From positions 3,410,001 through 3,474,000 of the forward strand of contig NZ_JABVZR010000001.1 of assembly GCF_017163935.1 (NCBI RefSeq): DNA of 64,000 bases. The letters run 5' to 3'. Positions within the stretch are counted from its first letter, which is position 1. Each line of letters starts with the position of its first letter. A model generated the notes under the pieces. That model worked only from the letters and a program-made list of their open reading frames with translations, had not been told where the DNA came from and did no database searches. Positions 62,995 through 64,000 of this stretch are shown here, in pieces. Position numbers and translations under genes: made by a program. This stretch comes from Novosphingobium terrae (GTDB lineage Bacteria; Pseudomonadota; Alphaproteobacteria; Sphingomonadales; Sphingomonadaceae).

Positions 62995-64000
62995 GTGACC
63001 AACCCGATCCTTACGACCGACAGCTACAAGCACAGCCACTTCCTGCAATATCCCCCCGAGACACGCACGCTTTCGGCCTATGTCGAGGCGCGCCCCGGCG
63101 GTTTCAGCGACCAGATCCTGTTTCTGGGCCTGCAACCCTTCCTGCTCGATTTTCTGGGTCACACCATCACCCGCCATGATGTGCAGGAAGCGCAGGAGAT
63201 CACCCGCGCCCATGGCCTGCCCTTCAACCGTGCCGGATGGGACCGCATCGTCTCCACCCATGGCGGCCATCTGCCGCTGTCGATCACCGCTCTGCCCGAG
63301 GGGATGATCGTCCCCTCCGGCGTGCCGCTGCTTCAGGTCGAGAACACCGACCCGGCCCTGCCCTGGCTGGCCACCTTCGTGGAAACCGCCCTGCTGCGCG
63401 CCATCTGGTATCCCACCACCGTGGCCACCGTCAGCTGGCGCTGCCGCGCGATCATCCGCGCCGGTCTGCTGACCACCAGCGACGATCCCGAGGGCCAGTT
63501 GCCCTTCAAGCTGCATGATTTCGGCGCGCGCGGCGTTTCCAGCGGCGAAAGCGCGGCGCTGGGCGGCATGGCGCATCTGGTGAACTTCATGGGCACCGAC
63601 ACGATGGAGGCCCTGCTGGCCGCCCGGCGCTATTACAATGCCGATATGGCCGGTTTCTCGATCCCCGCCGCCGAGCATTCCACCATCACCGCCTGGGGCC
63701 GCGAGCGTGAGCGCGAAGCCTATGCCAACATCCTCAAGCATTTCGCCGGGGAAGGCAGCATGGTCGCGGTGGTGTCGGACAGCTATGATCTCGATGCCGC
63801 CGTCGGCCATTTGTGGGGCGAGGATCTGCATGACGCCGTGCTGGCCCACAAGGGCACGCTGGTGATCCGGCCCGACAGCGGCGATCCGGTGGAAACCCCG
63901 CTGCGGGTGCTGAACACGCTGTGGGACCACTTTGGCGGCACCATCAACGGCAGGGGCTATCGCCTGCTCGACCCGCGCCTGCGCGTCATTCAGGGCGACG
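62995..64000 (+). CDS. nadV: Nicotinamide phosphoribosyltransferase (5' part)
   Basis: About 335 residues visible from GTG 62995, with AGGAAG 7 bases upstream; the gene runs off the window end. LTTDSYKHSHFLQYPPETRT is the NAMPT N terminus. HDFGARGVSSGESAALGGMA then HLVNFMGTDTMEAL, IPAAEHSTITAWGRERERE and VIRPDSGDP are PRPP/nicotinamide-site motifs of NAMPT/NadV rather than of nicotinate PRTase. It makes NMN from nicotinamide in NAD salvage. Preceded by a palindrome. Confidence 0.9.
   Translation, partial: MTNPILTTDSYKHSHFLQYPPETRTLSAYVEARPGGFSDQILFLGLQPFLLDFLGHTITRHDVQEAQEITRAHGLPFNRAGWDRIVSTHGGHLPLSITALPEGMIVPSGVPLLQVENTDPALPWLATFVETALLRAIWYPTTVATVSWRCRAIIRAGLLTTSDDPEGQLPFKLHDFGARGVSSGESAALGGMAHLVNFMGTDTMEALLAARRYYNADMAGFSIPAAEHSTITAWGREREREAYANILKHFAGEGSMVAVVSDSYDLDAAVGHLWGEDLHDAVLAHKGTLVIRPDSGDPVETPLRVLNTLWDHFGGTINGRGYRLLDPRLRVIQGD

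Overview
The window looks like a chromosomal junction in a sphingomonad-type alphaproteobacterium (Novosphingobium or a close relative). This is inferred from the high GC content, the petABC operon, the Tad pilin-like genes, the DUF6118/TraA-type mobilisation module and the EcfG-like sigma factor. Roughly the first 41 kb is accessory DNA, 41-46.4 kb is a second smaller island, and 46.5-64 kb is ordinary core genome.

Accessory region. At 1-6.2 kb lies a three-gene overlapping operon: a kinase-like/SF1 helicase fusion, a PLD nuclease and a two-TM protein. It resembles a type I Mokosh anti-phage system with an extra membrane gene. At 6.5-9.2 kb lies a retron: a PRTase-like/winged-helix effector, a folded ~200-nt msr-msd candidate RNA and a retron reverse transcriptase. 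An IS66 element follows (9.3-11.9 kb), then small orphan genes (11.9-13.7 kb). At 13.8-19.1 kb lies a Gabija system: gajA is intact but gajB is split by an IS110/IS1111-type element with perfect 15-bp inverted ends. At 19.4-24 kb lies a mobilisation module: TraA relaxase, TraC/TraD and an oriT hairpin plus nic-like sequence. Its DUF6118 partner carries an in-frame stop. Cargo and plasmid-type functions follow: a DEDDh exonuclease, an NTase-HEPN protein, a sigma-like double-HTH protein, ArdC, three AlpA-like regulators, an EcoRII-type restriction enzyme with Dcm-type methylase and Vsr, a second EcoRII-N-like remnant, a ParS/RES toxin-antitoxin pair, RadC, an ECF sigma factor and several unknowns. 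A DUF4102/P4-type integrase (39.7-41.0 kb) sits beside tRNA-Gly(UCC).

Second island (41.2-46.4 kb). It is bounded by the intact tRNA-Gly and a 42-bp exact copy of the tRNA 5' half. An integrase C-terminal remnant lies next to both copies, so this looks like stepwise accretion at one tRNA. It carries a PaeR7I-type restriction-modification operon headed by a HigA-like regulator, a decayed Hsp90-like ATPase gene and a frameshifted replication-initiation gene.

Core region (46.5-64 kb). It holds apt and petABC (cytochrome bc1), then pgeF and pepN, an SDR epimerase, a DMT transporter with a threonine aldolase flanked by two copies of a ~240-bp palindrome-ended repeat, and a GNAT. A three-gene Tad-type (TadG/TadE-like) operon, a UDP-glucuronate-4-epimerase-like enzyme, dcd and the 5' part of a nicotinamide phosphoribosyltransferase gene follow.

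The most notable content is the stacking of Mokosh-like, retron, Gabija, two restriction-modification systems, a toxin-antitoxin pair and an antirestriction gene on a mobilisable tRNA-anchored island, with clear decay by IS insertion, stop codons and frameshifts.
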